From an uncultured Campylobacter sp. (GTDB lineage: Bacteria > Campylobacterota > Campylobacteria > Campylobacterales > Campylobacteraceae), in assembly GCF_937997465.1 (NCBI RefSeq), contig NZ_CALKTQ010000333.1, positions 1-5,378 of the forward strand: DNA of 5,378 nt. Reading direction: 5' to 3'. Positions 4,947-5,378 of the stretch are shown here, piece after piece. Numbering within the stretch: the stretch's first letter is position 1; every line of letters starts with the position of its first letter. The notes beneath the pieces are model-generated. The model was given only the letters and a program-made list of their open reading frames with translations. It was not told the origin of the DNA and searched no databases. The translations under genes were made by a program, and so were the position numbers.

Positions 4947-5369
4947 TTACCTCAGCCGTTTTAGACGCGTTTTTGAAATTTTATATATTTTCGAGCTTGC
5001 GTTTTGGCTGAAATTTTTATCCACGACCTCGTCCGCCGCCGCTTTCGCCCAGGCTTCGTCGAAGTTCTGCCCGTTTAAATTTGCGCTGCTGGAGTAGAGC
5101 CAGTCAAATTGCCTCAAAAACTCCTCGTGAGCACACTCTTTCACGACGCGTACAGCTTTGGCGTTCGGATATAAAAACGTCGTTTTCCTCGCGCGGCGCA
5201 CTAAATTTTTAAATTTAGCGGGCACGTGAGCGAGATTTTTTAGCTCGCTAAGCTTTGCCGTCGTTATTAGGCAGGGTTTGTCCGCAGGACGACGCTTGAG
5301 CGCGTTTATCTCGCGAAAATCCTTGCTCAAAAATCCCGCCGTCGTATCAGTCTGCGCCAAATAGATCAT
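4947..5369 (-). CDS. Compact Sua5/YciO/YrdC-family protein, probable threonylcarbamoyl-AMP synthase
   Basis: Proteins of this family (TsaC/YrdC, Sua5) make threonylcarbamoyl-AMP from threonine, bicarbonate and ATP. This is the first step of N6-threonylcarbamoyladenosine (t6A37) formation in tRNAs that read ANN codons. The 140 residues keep the family landmarks: QTDTTAGF (6-13), matching the P-T-[DE]-T-x-x-G block; KRRPADKP (25-32), with the K25-x-R27 pair; and YSSSANLNG (92-100), with the S95-x-N97 pair. These four residues line the ATP/threonine site in characterised members. The protein is clearly shorter than typical YrdC (about 190) and has no C-terminal Sua5 domain. The C-terminal SSKIYKI...LKRLR resembles the family's closing PSTI..L...ILR strand, so it looks compact rather than truncated. 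The ATG at 5369 has GGAGGAGAG immediately upstream. It could be the main TsaC or a YciO-like paralogue; family is sure, exact role less so. Confidence 0.85.
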   Translation of the reverse strand: MIYLAQTDTTAGFLSKDFREINALKRRPADKPCLITTAKLSELKNLAHVPAKFKNLVRRARKTTFLYPNAKAVRVVKECAHEEFLRQFDWLYSSSANLNGQNFDEAWAKAAADEVVDKNFSQNASSKIYKISKTRLKRLR

Positions 5370-5370
5370 C

Positions 5371-5378
5371 TCTCCTCC
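5371..5378 (-). promoter_or_regulatory. Shine-Dalgarno of the YrdC-family gene at the window edge
   Basis: On the minus strand GGAGGAGA runs into the ATG at 5369 with only a few bases between. It supports this start and shows the gene is complete, although its promoter lies outside the window. Confidence 0.65.

Noticed and set aside
4897..5097. 66-codon plus-strand frame over the end of the YrdC-family gene
   Set aside because: Although AT-rich DNA precedes it, it lies mostly antisense to a gene with clear family motifs, and its product resembles nothing known.

Overview
The window looks like a chromosomal stretch from a Campylobacter species of the higher-GC, oral/gut type (C. rectus / C. 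showae-like). This is inferred from AT-rich intergenic DNA saturated with the motif CAAATTT(A/G), from A/T-rich TATAAT-type -10 boxes without clear -35 boxes, and from protein families typical of that genus. No species marker is present, so the assignment is tentative.

Layout. Positions 1-220 hold no gene I can support. Two genes on the minus strand form a carbohydrate-acid module: a class II glycerate kinase (221-1363) and, upstream of it, a GntP-family permease (1951-3321). They suggest uptake of glycerate, or a related hydroxy acid, and phosphorylation to 2-phosphoglycerate, which enters lower glycolysis/gluconeogenesis. That is a sensible entry point for a bacterium that uses few sugars. 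The two are separated by an unusually long 587-bp gap full of inverted repeats, a duplicated hairpin motif and a G-rich tract, so simple read-through co-transcription is not assured.

Positions 3322-3783 separate the permease from a divergent plus-strand gene and form a regulatory region. A TATAAT promoter lies directly beside a near-perfect 39-bp inverted repeat. It is followed by about 200 nt of leader with a terminator-like hairpin and a potential pseudoknot just before the ribosome binding site. The gene it would serve (3784-4602) encodes an unrecognised protein with two predicted membrane segments, and parts of it are markedly AT-richer than its neighbours. A 22-codon reading frame with a strong Shine-Dalgarno follows at once (4604-4672); it is either a small protein or the 5' stub of a lost gene.

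The right end is on the minus strand: a compact YrdC/Sua5-family protein (4947-5369), probably in threonylcarbamoyladenosine tRNA modification, and downstream of it a 35-residue, TTG-initiated putative membrane miniprotein (4728-4835). A hairpin at 4689-4722 sits between the converging plus- and minus-strand genes.

No RNA genes, insertion sequences, CRISPR arrays or complete mobile elements were seen. The most novel-looking items are the orphan membrane protein with its elaborate leader, the two miniature reading frames, and the structured intergenic element at 1713-1799.
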